The position numbers were made by a program, and so were the translations under genes. The notes below the pieces were generated by a model, which made no database searches, was not told where the DNA came from, and was given only the letters and a program-made list of their open reading frames with translations. Of a stretch of 64,000 nt of DNA, positions 53,123 to 63,503 are shown in pieces. The stretch spans positions 248,001-312,000 of the forward strand of contig NZ_JAATNW010000005.1 in the NCBI RefSeq assembly GCF_012911815.1. Reading direction: 5' to 3'. Source of the DNA: Alteromonas ponticola. Lineage in GTDB: Bacteria; Pseudomonadota; Gammaproteobacteria; Enterobacterales; Alteromonadaceae. Each line of letters opens with the position of its first letter. Position 1 is the first letter of the stretch.

Positions 53123-55114
53123 ATGCCCACTCGTAGTGAACTTGCCAACGCTATACGCGCTTTAAGTATGGATGCCGTACAACAAGCTAATTCAGGTCAC
53201 CCCGGAGCGCCAATGGGCATGGCTGATATCGCACAGGTGTTATGGTGCGATTATATGAATCACAATCCGGCTAACCCTGAGTGGGCGAACCGTGACCGCT
53301 TTGTGCTATCCAATGGGCACGGCTCTATGCTGATTTACTCACTGCTACATTTAACCGGTTACGATCTGGCGCTTGAAGAGCTTAAAAATTTCCGTCAGTT
53401 GCATTCCAAAACCCCGGGGCATCCTGAGTATGGCTATGCGCCGGGTATCGAAACGACCACCGGTCCATTGGGCCAGGGGGTCAGTAATGCGGTAGGAATG
53501 GCGTTGGCAGAAAAAGTACTGGCGGCACAGTTCAACCGTGACGGTCACAATATCATCGATCACTATACCTATGCCTTCATGGGTGACGGCTGCCTGATGG
53601 AAGGTATTTCACATGAAAGCTGTTCTCTGGCAGGCACCTTAGGTCTGGGTAAACTCATCGCGTTTTGGGATGACAACGGCATTTCCATCGACGGTGAAGT
53701 AGAAGGCTGGTTCACCGACGATACGCCAAAACGTTTTGAATCCTATGGCTGGCAGGTAATTCGCCATGTAGACGGGCATGATCCTGAACAGATTCGCAAT
53801 GCTATTGAAGAGGCACGTGCCAATACCACGCAACCGACGTTAATTTGTACCAAGACCATCATTGGTTTTGGCGCGCCGAACAAGCAAGGTACGGAATCGT
53901 GTCACGGTGCACCGCTGGGTGAGGATGAGATCAAAGCTGCACGTGAAGAGCTTGGCTGGACTTACGGTAAGTTTGAAGTGCCTGAGGACGTGTATGCAGA
54001 ATGGAGCGCGAAAGACAAGGGACAGCAGGCTGAACAAAACTGGAATGAGGCATTTGCTGCGTATGAGAAAGCGCATCCTGAACTTGCCAAGGAATTAAGC
54101 CGTCGCTTAAGCGGTGACTTGCCTGCTGATTTTACCGAAAAGGCGGATGCATATATCAGTCAGTTGCAAAACAATCCGGACAAGATCGCTACCCGTAAGG
54201 CATCGCAAAATGCACTGAATGCTTACGGCCCCTTATTACCCGAATTACTCGGCGGCTCTGCCGATCTGGCCGGTTCTAACCTGACCATCTGGTCAGACAG
54301 TAAAGGGGTTGAAGCCAACGACGCCAGCGGTAACTATGTTTACTACGGGGTGCGTGAATTTGGTATGTCTGCGATCATGAACGGTATCATGTTACACGGT
54401 GGTTTCAGACCGTACGGCGCCACTTTCCTGATGTTTATGGAATATGCCCGCAACGCTGTGCGCATGGCCGCATTAATGCGCATTCCGGTGTTATTTGTCT
54501 ACACCCATGACTCCATTGGGCTGGGTGAAGATGGACCAACTCACCAGGCGGTGGAGCAATTAGTAGCCTTGCGTTCGACCCCGAATCTGGACAACTGGCG
54601 CCCGTGTGATCAGGTAGAGTCAGCTGTTGCCTGGAAGGCCTCGATTGAACGTAAAGATGGCCCATCGACTTTGATTTTCACTCGTCAGGGCGTGCCTCAG
54701 CAAGAGCGCAACGCTGAGCAGCTTAAACTGATTGAACGCGGTGGTTATATTCTTAAAGACTGTGAGGGCACCCCCGAAATCATCTTGTTGGCTACCGGTT
54801 CTGAAGTATCATTAGCCGTCGATGCCGCTGAAACGCTTGGCCAACAAGGTAAGCAGGTTCGCGTGGTGTCAATGCCTTCCACCGACGTGTTTGACCGTCA
54901 GGATGCCGATTACAAAGCGTCTGTGTTACCTGCTTCAGTGACCAGGCGCGTGGCAGTAGAAGCGCTGGCCAAAGACAGCTGGTACAAGTACGTCGGTTTG
55001 AACGGTGCCATTATTGGCATGGATACCTTTGGTGAGTCCGCGCCTGCTGCAGATTTGTTCAAGCACTTTAATATTACCGCAGAAGCGGTGGTTGAGGCCG
55101 CACTTGGCCTGTAA
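53123..55114 (+). CDS. tktA: Transketolase
   Basis: Thiamine-diphosphate enzyme of the non-oxidative pentose phosphate pathway; it also supplies erythrose 4-phosphate for the Epd step and aromatic amino acids. The product has 663 residues, the usual length. The TPP motif region is [32 protein letters not shown]. The pyrimidine domain has [19 protein letters not shown] and the C-terminal domain [15 protein letters not shown] precedes the ATG. It leads the tktA-epd-pgk-fba run. Confidence 0.97.
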   Translation: MPTRSELANAIRALSMDAVQQANSGHPGAPMGMADIAQVLWCDYMNHNPANPEWANRDRFVLSNGHGSMLIYSLLHLTGYDLALEELKNFRQLHSKTPGHPEYGYAPGIETTTGPLGQGVSNAVGMALAEKVLAAQFNRDGHNIIDHYTYAFMGDGCLMEGISHESCSLAGTLGLGKLIAFWDDNGISIDGEVEGWFTDDTPKRFESYGWQVIRHVDGHDPEQIRNAIEEARANTTQPTLICTKTIIGFGAPNKQGTESCHGAPLGEDEIKAAREELGWTYGKFEVPEDVYAEWSAKDKGQQAEQNWNEAFAAYEKAHPELAKELSRRLSGDLPADFTEKADAYISQLQNNPDKIATRKASQNALNAYGPLLPELLGGSADLAGSNLTIWSDSKGVEANDASGNYVYYGVREFGMSAIMNGIMLHGGFRPYGATFLMFMEYARNAVRMAALMRIPVLFVYTHDSIGLGEDGPTHQAVEQLVALRSTPNLDNWRPCDQVESAVAWKASIERKDGPSTLIFTRQGVPQQERNAEQLKLIERGGYILKDCEGTPEIILLATGSEVSLAVDAAETLGQQGKQVRVVSMPSTDVFDRQDADYKASVLPASVTRRVAVEALAKDSWYKYVGLNGAIIGMDTFGESAPAADLFKHFNITAEAVVEAALGL

Positions 55115-55135
55115 TGATTGAGTAGTCAGCAGACA

Positions 55136-56146
55136 ATGGTAAGAATCGCCATAAATGGCTTTGGTCGCATTGGCCGAAACGTATTGCGGGCGCTTTTTGA
55201 AAGCGGCCGCACGAGTGAAATAGAAATTGTGGCTATCAATGATGTAGCCAAACCGGAAGGAATTGCACATTTATTAAAGTATGATACTGCCCATGGCCGC
55301 TTCGCTTTTGATGTGCAATTAAACAATGGTGATCTGCTGGTGGACGGCAAGCCTATAAGGTTGTTAGCGCAACCTGACATTGATTTGTTACCCTGGCGAG
55401 AACTGGCAGTGGATATTGTACTGGAATGCACCGGAGTGAACGGCGACCGTCAGTCCGGACTTGCTCATCTGGCAGCGGGGGCGGGCAAAGTACTTTATTC
55501 TCAGCCCGGCAGTAATGATTTAGATAATACCATTATTTTCGGTAGTAATGAGCACACGCTAACTGCTGAGCAAAAACTGGTCTCAAATGGCTCCTGCACC
55601 ACTAATTGCATTGTGCCGGTAATACAAGCACTGGACGATGCCTTTGGCGTGCTAAGCGGCACCATCACCACAATTCATGCGTCAATGCATGATCAGCAGG
55701 TGATTGACGCCTATCACGATGACTTACGTCTGACCCGTGCCGCCAGCCAGTCAATTATTCCGGTTGATACCCGTTTGGCCAGAGGGATCGAGCGAATTTT
55801 GCCTAAGTTTGCAGGAAAATTTGAAGCCATCGCTGTACGTGTGCCCACCATTAACGTTACCGCGATGGATTTAAGCGTTACATTGGACACAGACGTGACG
55901 ATTAAAGATATCAACAGTGCGTTAAAAGCTGCGCGAAAAGGCCGCTTATCCGGCATTCTGGATTACACTGAAGAGCCTCTGGTGTCTGTAGACTTTAACC
56001 ATAATCCGCATTCATGCATTGTGGATGGCACCCAGACCCGCGTCAGTCACCGTCAGCTGGTAAAAACCCTGATCTGGTGCGACAACGAATGGGGCTTTGC
56101 TAACCGAATGCTGGATACCGCTGTCGCAATGCATAATGCAACCTAA
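55136..56146 (+). CDS. epd: D-erythrose-4-phosphate dehydrogenase Epd
   Basis: GAPDH-family enzyme that oxidises erythrose 4-phosphate to 4-phosphoerythronate, first step of the DXP-dependent vitamin B6 route (pdxJ is also in this window). From ATG 55136 it has 336 residues: Rossmann [17 protein letters not shown], catalytic cysteine in [12 protein letters not shown]. Epd-type features such as [29 protein letters not shown] distinguish it from glycolytic GAPDH. An in-frame TTG at 55118 is unlikely to be the start. It sits 21 bases after tktA. Confidence 0.93.
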   Translation: MVRIAINGFGRIGRNVLRALFESGRTSEIEIVAINDVAKPEGIAHLLKYDTAHGRFAFDVQLNNGDLLVDGKPIRLLAQPDIDLLPWRELAVDIVLECTGVNGDRQSGLAHLAAGAGKVLYSQPGSNDLDNTIIFGSNEHTLTAEQKLVSNGSCTTNCIVPVIQALDDAFGVLSGTITTIHASMHDQQVIDAYHDDLRLTRAASQSIIPVDTRLARGIERILPKFAGKFEAIAVRVPTINVTAMDLSVTLDTDVTIKDINSALKAARKGRLSGILDYTEEPLVSVDFNHNPHSCIVDGTQTRVSHRQLVKTLIWCDNEWGFANRMLDTAVAMHNAT

Positions 56147-56172
56147 TTAGTTTGAGAATATAAGGAATTCAC

Positions 56173-57348
56173 ATGGCAATACCCAGCATGCATGATTTTT
56201 CGCTCGAAGGGCAACGGGTTTTAATCCGTCAGGATCTCAACGTTCCGGTTAAAGACGGCAAAGTGACATCAGATGCACGCATCAAAGCATCCATTCCTAC
56301 CATCCAGGCCGCATTGGATGCGAAAGCCGCGGTGATGATCATGTCTCATCTGGGACGACCTGATGAAGGCCAACCAGACGACGAGTACTCACTGCAACCT
56401 GTGGTCGACTATTTAATCGAGGCGCTCGACGTACCGGTGAAACTGGTTAAAGATTATCTGGGCGGAGTAACTGCTTCACCGGGTGAATTGGTGGTACTGG
56501 AAAACGTTCGCTTCAATAAAGGCGAGAAAAAAGACGACGAAACATTGGCTAAGCAGTATGCGTCGTTATGCGACATCTTTGTTATGGACGCGTTTGGCAC
56601 GGCTCATCGTGCGCAGGCATCGACCCATGGCGTGGCCAAATTTGCACCCAAAGCCTGTGCTGGTCTATTATTGGCCGCTGAGCTGGATGCATTGTCAAAG
56701 GCATTGGATAACCCGGCGCGCCCCATGGTCGCGATCGTGGGTGGTTCAAAAGTTTCGACTAAATTAACCGTACTGAAAACCTTAGCAACCAAAGTCGATC
56801 AGCTCATTGTCGGTGGCGGTATTGCCAATACATTTATTGCGGCCAAAGGCCATAATGTGGGCAATTCGTTAGTTGAAATGGATTTGGTTGACGAAGCCAA
56901 ACGGCTGATGGATGAAGCTAAGGCGAACAATGCTGATATTCCGGTCCCCACTGATGTGGTAGTAGGTCAGAAATTTGCAGAGGATGCTGAAGCCACCTTA
57001 AAATCAGTTGACCAGATTGCCAGTGATGACATGGTGTTTGATATTGGTCCCGATTCAGCAGCAGAACTGGTGGAAATACTGAAAAACGCGGGCACGATTG
57101 TATGGAACGGCCCGGTGGGCGTGTTCGAATTTGATCAGTTCGCTGAAGGGACTAAAGCCATTGCCAATGCAATCGCAGAAAGCCCGGCCTTCTCCATTGC
57201 TGGTGGCGGTGATACCTTAGCAGCAGTAGATAAGTATAATATTGCAGATAAAGTATCGTATATCTCAACCGGTGGCGGTGCGTTTTTAGAGTTCCTGGAA
57301 GGTAAAACCTTACCTGCTGTAGCCATTCTAGAAGAAAAAAATAAATAA
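56173..57348 (+). CDS. pgk: Phosphoglycerate kinase
   Basis: Interconverts 1,3-bisphosphoglycerate and 3-phosphoglycerate with ADP/ATP. The product has 391 residues. N-terminal signature [22 protein letters not shown], then SHLGRPDEG, and nucleotide-binding C domain with [13 protein letters not shown] and [28 protein letters not shown] precedes the ATG. It sits between epd and the aldolase. Confidence 0.97.
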   Translation: MAIPSMHDFSLEGQRVLIRQDLNVPVKDGKVTSDARIKASIPTIQAALDAKAAVMIMSHLGRPDEGQPDDEYSLQPVVDYLIEALDVPVKLVKDYLGGVTASPGELVVLENVRFNKGEKKDDETLAKQYASLCDIFVMDAFGTAHRAQASTHGVAKFAPKACAGLLLAAELDALSKALDNPARPMVAIVGGSKVSTKLTVLKTLATKVDQLIVGGGIANTFIAAKGHNVGNSLVEMDLVDEAKRLMDEAKANNADIPVPTDVVVGQKFAEDAEATLKSVDQIASDDMVFDIGPDSAAELVEILKNAGTIVWNGPVGVFEFDQFAEGTKAIANAIAESPAFSIAGGGDTLAAVDKYNIADKVSYISTGGGAFLEFLEGKTLPAVAILEEKNK

Positions 57349-57369
57349 GGGTTACCGCGAAACGTTATT

Positions 57370-57398
57370 CTCCGGCTTCGGTCAAAGCGAAGTCGGAG
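57370..57398 (+). other. Strong hairpin in the pgk-fba intergenic space
   Basis: CTCCGGCTTCG (57370-57380) pairs with CGAAGTCGGAG (57388-57398), 11 bp with one G-U pair and a 7-base loop. There is no T-run, so it is more likely a processing or mRNA-stabilising element, or a partial terminator, than a full stop. Confidence 0.7.
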
Positions 57399-57460
57399 TC
57401 AATTTAAATCCCTACACCTGCCTCCAAGGCAGTACATTAAAATCGAAAGGAGTGATACCC

Positions 57461-58360
57461 ATGGCTTCACAAGCGCAACAAGCTATGCTGGACAAAATGA
57501 AAACGCAGAAAGGCTTTATTGCTGCGTTAGACCAAAGTGGTGGTAGCACCCCTAAAGCACTTCGTTTGTACGGTATCGATGAATCCGCTTACAATGGTGA
57601 TGAAGAGATGTTTAATATGGTGCATCAGATGCGCACCAGAATTATCACCAGTGACGCATTCAGTGGCGAACGTGTATTAGGGGCTATCTTGTTTGAGAAC
57701 ACCCTGGATCGCGAAATCGAAGGAATGTCTTCAGCACACTATCTGTGGCAGAAAAAACGTGTAGTACCATTCCTGAAAGTAGATAAAGGTCTGGCTGACG
57801 AAGCTAACGGTGTTCAGTTAATGAAGCCGATGCCAGAGCTGGCGTCGTTATTGGCCAAGGCAACCGCGCAAGATGTGTTTGGTACCAAAATGCGCTCTGT
57901 TGTAAAAATGGCGAATCACCAAGGGATCAAAGCGGTTGTTGAACAACAGTTTGAAGTGGGTAAACAAATCATTGCGGCGGGTTTGGTGCCGATTATCGAG
58001 CCTGAAGTTGATATCCACAGTCCTGAGAAGGCAGAAGCGGAAGCTTTGTTGAAGGTTGAAATCTTAACTCAACTCAACTTGCTTAAAGACGGGCAGGAAG
58101 TGATGTTGAAATTGACGCTGCCAAATCAGGCTAACTTTTATAAAGAGCTGATTGATCATCCGCGTGTCATTAAAGTGGTTGCGCTTTCTGGTGGTTACAG
58201 CCGCGATGAGGCCAACGAAAAACTGGCGCAAAACAAGGATATGATTGCCAGCTTTTCGCGCGCACTGACCGAAGGTATTTCTGCACAGCAAACGAAAGAA
58301 GAGTTTGAAGCTACGCTGGATACTTCCATCGAAAATATTTACCAGGCGTCGATTGCGTAA
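57461..58360 (+). CDS. Fructose-bisphosphate aldolase, class I
   Basis: Cleaves fructose 1,6-bisphosphate to two triose phosphates by a lysine Schiff base, without metal. From ATG 57461 (AGGAG at 57448-57452) it has 299 residues. Sequence features of bacterial class I aldolases are [18 protein letters not shown] at the N terminus, [12 protein letters not shown] and EPEVDI, MLKLTLP. Class II zinc-ligand histidine motifs are absent. An in-frame GTG at 57452 lies within the ribosome site and is rejected. The position after pgk is normally that of class II fbaA in gammaproteobacteria. Confidence 0.92.
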   Translation: MASQAQQAMLDKMKTQKGFIAALDQSGGSTPKALRLYGIDESAYNGDEEMFNMVHQMRTRIITSDAFSGERVLGAILFENTLDREIEGMSSAHYLWQKKRVVPFLKVDKGLADEANGVQLMKPMPELASLLAKATAQDVFGTKMRSVVKMANHQGIKAVVEQQFEVGKQIIAAGLVPIIEPEVDIHSPEKAEAEALLKVEILTQLNLLKDGQEVMLKLTLPNQANFYKELIDHPRVIKVVALSGGYSRDEANEKLAQNKDMIASFSRALTEGISAQQTKEEFEATLDTSIENIYQASIA

Positions 58361-58375
58361 TTGTTATTTATGCAT

Positions 58376-58403
58376 CCAGATTGGCGTAATCGCGTCAATC
58401 TGG
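58376..58403 (+). terminator. Hairpin after the aldolase gene
   Basis: CCAGATTG (58376-58383) pairs with CAATCTGG (58396-58403); the spacer can extend the stem with GCG/CGC. It starts 16 bases after the aldolase stop. The T-run is missing, so termination is plausible but not certain. Confidence 0.55.
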
Positions 58404-58613
58404 AAATTGCCCCCCTGAACCAGACGCTCTTCTTTACTCCCTCCACTAAGATGTCGGACCAGTCTATTGAACGCTGCGCGGCTTTCTAATATACTCGACC
58501 CCTGACGTTTTTTAAAAACATACACGAGCGGATCTGGTGGAATTAAGATCCTTCTATTTACTTCATACCACAAGTAGTTACAGCCAAATAGCCATGCGAG
58601 GCAATTTGCAGTA

Positions 58614-59792
58614 GTGGTCGGGGTACTCTCGGTGAGCAGTTTTCAGTTACACATTTTTCAGCTTTCGCTGTTGGGATTAATGATTTTGGTCGGCATGTTA
58701 TTTACTTTCATGCTTCCAACGCCTTCACAAAAACATAAAGCCCGTTCTACTTATTTTGCCCGTCTATTCCTGTTATCAATGTGGACGGGTCAAGCCTGCT
58801 TATCGCTGGCTAATTTTCAGTTCCCGGTTATCGGGAGGGTAGGTTATGCATTTTTCATTACGTTAAGTGCCTATCTGTTATTGATTACCGTAGTTAAACG
58901 CTACGGTCATGCGATGCGGTGGCAGGTGCTGACGGCGATGGTGCTGCATCTAATGGCGCTGGTAGGAATAAGCTTTCTGTCCAACATAAACCAGCTAAAC
59001 CCCATCTTCAGTCATACCATTTTATTAGCTAGTATAGCCACGCCGCTACTGCTTGCCTTTCGCTACATCCAACTCCAGGGTGGCAGCAAAAATCCCGGCG
59101 ACAAAGTGCTGATTGCAGTGATTCAAACGGCGTTGGCTGTCATTATGGTAGGTGCGCCACTGTATTGGATTTTCATTGAACCCAATGAATTACAGCAGAC
59201 ACTGGTCAGTTTCGGTTTGCACATGGTCACAATGCTGGCATTCATGCTTGGGTTTGCAGTCAGTATTATGCACTCACTGGTAACCCGTTTGAAATTTAAA
59301 ATTTATCAGGACCCACTGACAAATTGTAAGAATCGCCATTTTTTCTATGAAATGGCGCCCAAGTTGTTAGCGCATGCGAAACGACACAACGAACAGATGT
59401 CGGTGGTAATTTGCGATATTGATCATTTTAAATCTATTAACGATAAGTTCGGGCACGTGGTCGGTGACAGAGCGTTACAGCAGTTCGCTAAAACACTGAG
59501 TGCTGAGCTTCGTAACGAAGATGCCCTAATCCGTATGGGGGGAGAAGAGTTTCTTATTTTGTCTCCCAGGTGTGATATCGCCCAGGCCAAAGCCTTCGCT
59601 GAGCGATTGCGCCATCGTATCGAAGTTAACCCGATGAAACTGTCTGGCGTAGATATTTCACTCACTGCCTCATTTGGCGTAGTTGAAATACATTCAGACA
59701 ACGATATTTATCACGGGCTCAAAGCCGCAGATACCGCAATGTACGAGGCCAAGTCAGCCGGGCGAAATCAGGTTATTACGGTTACCACTTAA
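58614..59792 (+). CDS. Membrane diguanylate cyclase (GGDEF)
   Basis: Predicted to make c-di-GMP from two GTP. The frame opens at GTG 58614 (392 residues); GTG 58632 is an alternative start. Six or seven N-terminal helices (about 15-222) form a membrane sensor of unrecognised type, followed by a GGDEF domain (about 228-390). The active loop is G309-G-E-E-F313 in RMGGEEFLI, so it should be active. An inhibitory I-site R300-NE-D303 lies five residues before it, predicting product inhibition. There is no EAL domain. The 3' end overlaps the convergent ppx gene by 4 bases. Confidence 0.9.
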   Translation: MVGVLSVSSFQLHIFQLSLLGLMILVGMLFTFMLPTPSQKHKARSTYFARLFLLSMWTGQACLSLANFQFPVIGRVGYAFFITLSAYLLLITVVKRYGHAMRWQVLTAMVLHLMALVGISFLSNINQLNPIFSHTILLASIATPLLLAFRYIQLQGGSKNPGDKVLIAVIQTALAVIMVGAPLYWIFIEPNELQQTLVSFGLHMVTMLAFMLGFAVSIMHSLVTRLKFKIYQDPLTNCKNRHFFYEMAPKLLAHAKRHNEQMSVVICDIDHFKSINDKFGHVVGDRALQQFAKTLSAELRNEDALIRMGGEEFLILSPRCDIAQAKAFAERLRHRIEVNPMKLSGVDISLTASFGVVEIHSDNDIYHGLKAADTAMYEAKSAGRNQVITVTT

Positions 59793-61330
59793 GTTACTAC
59801 TAAAGAAAGATTAAGCACCTGCCAATATTGCCGTTCTTGTTCCAGATCCGCAGTAATAATGGGTCGGTTAGCAAACCAGTTAGTGGGAAATTGCAACGTA
59901 CACTGGGTTTTTTCGGCGGTTATGGCGATGTCGGGAAGGTAATTGGCCTGCCGCTTAATATTCAATACTACCGCCAGGCGAAGCAACACAATTAATTTGT
60001 GCACGACATCGCTATCATACTGGTTGAATTCGACGATATCCTGTGTACGTATTTTCTTCCGATGATTGCGTACCAATGTTGCCAGCAGCTCCTGTTGCTC
60101 CTGGGTAAAACCGGGCATGTCAGCGTTAGTAAGAATGTAAGCTGAGTGTCGTTGAACACCGCGCGAATTGACTTGCAAACCCACCTCATGCAGTAGCGCA
60201 GCCCAGCCAAGCATACTTCTGTTCTCTGCCTGATTAAGTTTCCACGCTTTGGCACAGGCATCAAACAGTGTCATTGCAGTATTAAAAACCAGTTGCGCAT
60301 GCGCAGCATCCACATCATAGCGCGAGGCCATACTCGATGCGGTGCGGGTGCGGATATTCTGATGATGCAGCGTATCTTCCATCTCGTAAATGACCCCCTC
60401 ACGTAATGCGGCAGAGGAGTAGTACAAATTATCTATTTTAAAGGTTTTGAAAATGCCAATGAGAATGGCTAACCCGGCAGCAATCACCGGTTTTCTATCT
60501 TCACTTAAATCGGAAAACGATAATTTGTCGGCGTGTCCGCAATCCACACACTGTTTCATCAAATTCTTCAGGCTTTTTAAGGTAATCGGAATATCGTGCC
60601 CATTCGGGCGGTCAAGCTGTACAAGTTTGAACAGTGCTTTAATGGTGCCTGAGGTACCGATGCACAAATCCCACCCCATCGCCTGATATTTACCTTCGAT
60701 TAGCTCCAATTCCTGTTCAACGGTGGTGATCGCCTTTTCGAACGCTTTGGCTTTAAGTTCTCCCTTAGCAAAAAATTGCTGAGTGTAGCTGACACAGCCC
60801 ATTTGAATACTGCGACACAGTTTGGCCTCAAAACCCTCACCAATAACAAACTCAGTGGAGCCACCACCGATATCAATTACCAGTCGTTTTCCTTCATGAT
60901 AGTTGGTGTGGGCCACGCCTGAATAAATTAAGCGCGCTTCTTCGGTACCGGAGATCACTTCGATGGGATAAGGAATTATTGCCTTGGCGGCTTTGATAAA
61001 CTGTTTTGCATTGGTCGCTTTGCGCAGGGTGTGCGTGGCGACTATTCTGACGTTGTCCGGTTCAAATCCTTTCAGGGTGTCGGCAACCACACGCAACATC
61101 GCCAGGCCTCGATCCATCGCTTGTTGCGATAACACATCGTTTTCATCCAGTCCCTGTGCCAGCCGCACTTTCTGTTTAACGGTATGCAAGAGCTGAACAG
61201 AGCCAGCCACAATACGTGCCACCACTAAGTGAAAACTGTTTGAGCCTATGTCCAGGGCCGCTACCTTGGTTACTTCTCTACGTTCTGCCTGCTCAAATGC
61301 CGCAATTGGTGGAGCGTTGTGTCTACTCAC
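59789..61330 (-). CDS. ppx: Exopolyphosphatase Ppx (Ppx/GppA family)
   Basis: Releases phosphate from polyphosphate ends. The product has 513 residues, close to E. coli Ppx. An ASKHA-fold N-terminal part carries VAALDIGSNSFHLVVARI (phosphate loop 1) and RLVIDIGGGSTEFVIGEG (loop 2). A C-terminal HD-like domain has WAALLHEVGLQVNSRGVQRHSAYIL. Adjacent to ppk with an ATGA overlap, which supports Ppx over GppA. Confidence 0.93.
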   Translation of the reverse strand: MSRHNAPPIAAFEQAERREVTKVAALDIGSNSFHLVVARIVAGSVQLLHTVKQKVRLAQGLDENDVLSQQAMDRGLAMLRVVADTLKGFEPDNVRIVATHTLRKATNAKQFIKAAKAIIPYPIEVISGTEEARLIYSGVAHTNYHEGKRLVIDIGGGSTEFVIGEGFEAKLCRSIQMGCVSYTQQFFAKGELKAKAFEKAITTVEQELELIEGKYQAMGWDLCIGTSGTIKALFKLVQLDRPNGHDIPITLKSLKNLMKQCVDCGHADKLSFSDLSEDRKPVIAAGLAILIGIFKTFKIDNLYYSSAALREGVIYEMEDTLHHQNIRTRTASSMASRYDVDAAHAQLVFNTAMTLFDACAKAWKLNQAENRSMLGWAALLHEVGLQVNSRGVQRHSAYILTNADMPGFTQEQQELLATLVRNHRKKIRTQDIVEFNQYDSDVVHKLIVLLRLAVVLNIKRQANYLPDIAITAEKTQCTLQFPTNWFANRPIITADLEQERQYWQVLNLSLVVT

Positions 61331-63405
61331 TCAGGGCCTGCTTCTTCAATTTTTTTCAGATAATCGTAAATGGCTTCCTGAGACCGTATTTTCTTGCGGT
61401 TGCCCCTGTGAACGTAGCGATTGACCTGCTCTTTGTCAATGATTCGCGCTTTCAGGGTATCCTTAAACTGGAGTTCAATGAGGTCGACCAATTGCTGTTG
61501 TAAGCGTTTGTCATAAATTGGACAGCCCACCTCAATGCGATTGTCCATATTACGGGTCATCCAGTCAGCTGACGAAATAAATACCTTACGATCCCCCCCG
61601 CCTTCGAAAATCATCACCCGTGGATGCTCTAAAAATCGGTCAACGATAGAGATAATCTGGATATTTTCACTTACCCCTTTAATGCCAGGGACCAAAGAGC
61701 ACATTCCGCGAATAATTGCCCGGATCGTCACTCCGGCCTGACTGGCGCGATAAAGATCGTCAATCAGCTCTTTATCGACCAGATTGTTGATTTTAATCGT
61801 TATGCCCGCTTGCGCACCCTCTTTAAGATGCTGAATTTCCTGTCGAATAAGAGATTGAATTTTGGTACGCGCATTTAAGGGCGAAATTTGCAGGTGTTGA
61901 AATTTGTAGCGGCGATAAGGATATTGAATTAAGTCAAACACGCCAACGGCTTCTTCTGCTAAATCCTGATTACGGGTAAATAGACTGAGGTCGGTATAAA
62001 TTTTAGCCGTTTTCTCATTAAAGTTGCCGGTGCCGAAGTGGGCGTAATGCACCATAGAGCCACGCTCTTCGCGGGTGACCACACACACTTTACTGTGAAT
62101 TTTGAGAGTGGGCACACCTAAAATTACGCGAATACCCGCATCGGTCATTTGTTTTGACCACTCAATGTTAGCTTCTTCGTCAAAGCGGGCACGTAATTCA
62201 ACCACCACAGTGACTTTCTTACCGTTATCAACTGCATCAATTAACGAGTTGATAATGCGTGAGTGGGACGCCACACGGTAGATATTGATGCGGATCATTT
62301 TAACGCTGGGATCAAACGCTGCTTGACGAACGAACTCGGTGAAATGTAAAAAACGATGATAGGGATAGTACAGCAATACATCGTGGGCAGTAATTGCATC
62401 GAAGATAGTGTTAAAACGTGAAAAACTGCGACTATTGATTGCCGCCATGGGCGAGTGCTCAAGATAGTGTCTGCCTACATTTGGGAAGCCAATAAAGTCT
62501 TTGAAATTACGGTAATGTCCTGCCGCATGCATGGTATCCAAAGAGGTAATCTTAAGCCCTTTACGCAGGTCATTTACCATGTCTTTGGGCATCGCATGAT
62601 CATGTATGACCCTTACTGGCTCTGCAATTAGCCGTTGTTTCATGCTTTCCGACATCTTTTCAACGTAGCTTTCATCTATTTCATCGTTGATGTAGTACTC
62701 GGCATCACGTGTCATTTTAAATGAAAACGCTTCAAGGGTATCGAATTTGACAAATCCTCTGAATATTTCAGCCAGGCATAACTGAATAATGTCATCAAGC
62801 AAAATAATATGCTTCTTCTTGCGGCTTTTTTCAGGTGGAATTACCACAAAGCGGGACATTTCTGACGTGGGAACCTGAACCGCAGCAAAGCGGGGTTTTT
62901 TGTCCTTGCGCCTGATGGCCACATATAAATAAACAGCGGTGCCATTTAAGCGGCTGAGCAAATCGGTTTTTTTATCGATTAATATAGGCGCAATATGACG
63001 AAGCACTTTGTTAACAAAGAAATTTCGTACCCAGGTTTTGTGGTAATCGTTTAACTCGTCTTTACGAAGGATGTGAATATGATAACGGGCTAGTGATTTC
63101 AGTACGTCTTTATGTATCTCATTAAACTTAGCTGACAGTTCTACCACTTTGTTTTGGATTTGCTCCATCAACTGTATTTTCTGTTCGGCTTCAGATTCAT
63201 TGCCATCGTTTTGCGCAATAGTGATCTGACGCTTCACATCGGCTGCTCTGACACGAAAGAATTCGTCTAGATTGTTGGAGTAAATCCCAAGGAAGCGCAA
63301 CCGCTCTACCGCAGGCGTGTTGCGGTCTGCTGCCTCTTGTAATACACGTTCATTGAACGCTAACCAGCTTAGCTCTTTGGGGTAATATAATTCAATCGTG
63401 TCCAT
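61327..63405 (-). CDS. ppk1: Polyphosphate kinase Ppk1
   Basis: Polymerises ATP gamma-phosphate into polyphosphate through a phosphohistidine. The 692-residue product has an N-terminal region (YYPKELSWLAFNERVLQEA), the catalytic histidine in LKIHSKVCVVTREE, and HYAHFGTGNFNEKTAKIYTDLSLFT. The second conserved stretch is MDNRIEVGCPIYD near the C terminus. It is the first gene of the ppk-ppx pair and lies downstream of the GcvR-like gene. Confidence 0.96.
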   Translation of the reverse strand: MDTIELYYPKELSWLAFNERVLQEAADRNTPAVERLRFLGIYSNNLDEFFRVRAADVKRQITIAQNDGNESEAEQKIQLMEQIQNKVVELSAKFNEIHKDVLKSLARYHIHILRKDELNDYHKTWVRNFFVNKVLRHIAPILIDKKTDLLSRLNGTAVYLYVAIRRKDKKPRFAAVQVPTSEMSRFVVIPPEKSRKKKHIILLDDIIQLCLAEIFRGFVKFDTLEAFSFKMTRDAEYYINDEIDESYVEKMSESMKQRLIAEPVRVIHDHAMPKDMVNDLRKGLKITSLDTMHAAGHYRNFKDFIGFPNVGRHYLEHSPMAAINSRSFSRFNTIFDAITAHDVLLYYPYHRFLHFTEFVRQAAFDPSVKMIRINIYRVASHSRIINSLIDAVDNGKKVTVVVELRARFDEEANIEWSKQMTDAGIRVILGVPTLKIHSKVCVVTREERGSMVHYAHFGTGNFNEKTAKIYTDLSLFTRNQDLAEEAVGVFDLIQYPYRRYKFQHLQISPLNARTKIQSLIRQEIQHLKEGAQAGITIKINNLVDKELIDDLYRASQAGVTIRAIIRGMCSLVPGIKGVSENIQIISIVDRFLEHPRVMIFEGGGDRKVFISSADWMTRNMDNRIEVGCPIYDKRLQQQLVDLIELQFKDTLKARIIDKEQVNRYVHRGNRKKIRSQEAIYDYLKKIEEAGPE

Positions 63406-63503
63406 GTGTTCTTATAGTTTATTAACCGCGCACACGTTGTTAATCAACGCACCCACAGGGCTGTCACACCCCTATGACAGCAGTGTGTCAGCCCGCTGTT
63501 CCT

